A stretch of DNA of 64,000 bases. Source: Talpa occidentalis (Eukaryota; Chordata; Mammalia; Eulipotyphla; Talpidae). The DNA lies in NCBI RefSeq assembly GCF_014898055.3, contig NW_023604861.1, positions 80,758,399-80,822,398 of the forward strand. Direction: 5' to 3'. Below, in pieces: positions 62,474-64,000 of this stretch. Under the pieces are notes generated by a model. That model searched no databases, was not told the origin of the DNA, and worked only from the letters and a program-made list of their open reading frames with translations. Position 1 is the first letter of the stretch. Each line of letters starts with the position of its first letter. The translations under genes were made by a program, and so were the position numbers.

Positions 62474-64000
62474 CCAATGGTGGTTGTCAAATGCATACTC
62501 AGACAGGACCTTGGGGACCGGGACCAGTTTGCTTAGATACACACTCTCAACCAAGAGCTCTTTGTGTGCTGTAGAGGGCAGAGTAAATGGACAGCTATGG
62601 GAATCCATAGTTGAAGGGGCCCAGAATTTCTAAAATTAGACACCATCACCAGTGGCTGACAGTCACTGAACTTCTAATTTGTGCAAAGAGTAGGCACTGG
62701 TGAAAAATGTGTATGTTTACACCATAAAGTTGGCAAAAAGAAATAGGGGTTAAAGTATGAAAAAAGTTGGGTCATAAACAGTCTGAAATAAGGGAGTTTC
62801 CAGAAGGGAACCCAAGTAGGCATCTAAGACTGCTGTACATGTGTTTGAAGGGTGAGGGTCTCTCTGGAACTTTGCAACTACTCATCAGACATCAATGTAG
62901 CCCAACTCTAGGATTGTTCTTAGGCTTAATTTTACCCCTAAAATTTGCAGGGATGGGCCAAGAATACAAAATAGGCTCTGGGTTCACTCTCTTTGCAACC
63001 CTTCTCTTCTTCTCCCTAGTCCTGGCTCTCACTGCCTTACATGCATGCACATGGACGCGCCAGAATGCATGGTTAAGCTCTGTCCAAATTCTCTCCATGT
63101 GATTTGAGAGCAAGATGTCTTTGCTGCTGTTGTCTGAATCCCATTATAGTAATTATTCCTTGGGATTAATACTTGCTTCTCTTAAAATGGAACTACTTTT
63201 GGGAAGGATAACCCACCGCATTTCTACTCTTCAATGTGAATGAGGTCATGTGATTTAGTGGCAATGATGAAGGTCAATTATAGAATCCTGGGCCCCCCCA
63301 GGAAAGAAAGGGATATACAAATGGCAGGCTGGGGATCAACAATGAGATTTACTCACATCACAGGCTTATTGAAGGCTCATCCCACTTTCTAATTCACCTC
63401 CCTTGTTTGGTGTTTTGAATTGTGCATTTGGAATTTTGGAGCCAGAAGATCTGTCACCTGTGTGACCCCAGACAAAGCCCATCAGGGGGGCCAAAAATAA
63501 TATCTGATAGCTACGAATGAGGTGGTCATGAAGAACTAATGATATAATCTATGGGAAAACTCTTTCAAACACACAAATAATCAAAAGCATGAAGTGTTAA
63601 CTGTGTGTAGTATGACTGGACAAGGATTCTGTTTTATGTATCTAGAAACCTCACCATTTCCCCCTTTAGTTATTATTTGTGTGAATAATTCTTTTACCCC
63701 TCTTACTAGTGCTATATGCATCATTATGATCTTACTAACATGTTGATATAATTAAGCAGTCATATTTGGTGTCAGTGTATAAAAGAAACTGGTGAATTGG
63801 TCTGTGGTCAGAAAATGAGCTCAGGATTTTAGAAAGCATTTAGAGTACCTTTGTGATCATGGAAATATTGATCTTGTTTCCCCAGCCAGCATGAATCTGG
63901 GCAATGCGATATTTGTTTCTTGTTCCTTTATTTTCATAAATGTGCATAACTATAGAGCAAACTTGTCCTTTTCTTTTTGATTAATTCTATCATGGCACAT
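62474..64000 (+). other. PROKR1 3' UTR and downstream flank
   Basis: Follows the TAA at 62471-62473. I see no AATAAA or ATTAAA in these 1.5 kb, so the end of the transcript is not defined here; it may lie outside the window or use a variant signal. No other gene or clear repeat. Confidence 0.5.

Overview
The window is an AT-rich, repeat-dense stretch of a placental mammal genome. It carries L1 elements of several ages, MIR and L2 relics, a Tigger1-type DNA transposon, a betaretrovirus-like LTR, and 27 copies plus one fragment of a tRNA-derived SINE. The SINE is not Alu, B1/B2, a bovid, carnivore or equid SINE, so a less-studied lineage is likely; I cannot name the species or the SINE family from sequence alone. 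Two runs of exactly 100 N (31948-32047 and 57139-57238) show a draft assembly with gaps of unknown size.

Only one protein-coding gene is supported: the last coding exon of PROKR1 (prokineticin receptor 1), + strand, 61777-62473. It has a good splice acceptor, 231 intact codons and a stop. It begins at the Tyr of the DRY motif and runs through TM4-TM7 to the C-terminal tail. The exon with the start codon and TM1-TM3 is not visible anywhere upstream; the gap at 57.1 kb is the most likely hiding place.

Layout. 1-7.6 kb: old L1 fragments in both orientations, a 225-bp inverted duplication, a strong CTCF-like motif and a Tigger1 relic. 7.6-15.4 kb: mostly unassigned AT-rich sequence with MIR/L2 relics. 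15.4-28.6 kb: L1 relics with nested SINEs. 28.6-33.5 kb: unassigned sequence and the first gap. 33.5-41.2 kb: a SINE-rich cluster, with seven copies in 3 kb at 37.5-40.5 kb. 42.97-50.70 kb: a full-length, dead L1 with intact target-site duplications, 5' UTR monomers, decayed ORF1 and ORF2, five nested SINEs and a nested LTR. 50.7-61.6 kb: L2, MIR and young truncated L1 relics, and the second gap. 61.8-64 kb: the PROKR1 exon and its 3' flank.

The SINEs fall into at least three subfamilies. Group I has a GGTTGAG head and a 3' end reading CCAGTGCTTGTATAAATAAA. Group II has a GGGGTTAAG head and a 3' end with GTATGCATAAATAAA. Group III has a GGGTTGAGC head and a CCCAGTTCTTGTATAAATAAA end. A group I variant (Ib) carries an extra 3' block ending in CATGCCTCTATAAA. 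I found no undescribed coding system; the most interesting material is the architecture of the transposable elements and the missing receptor exon.
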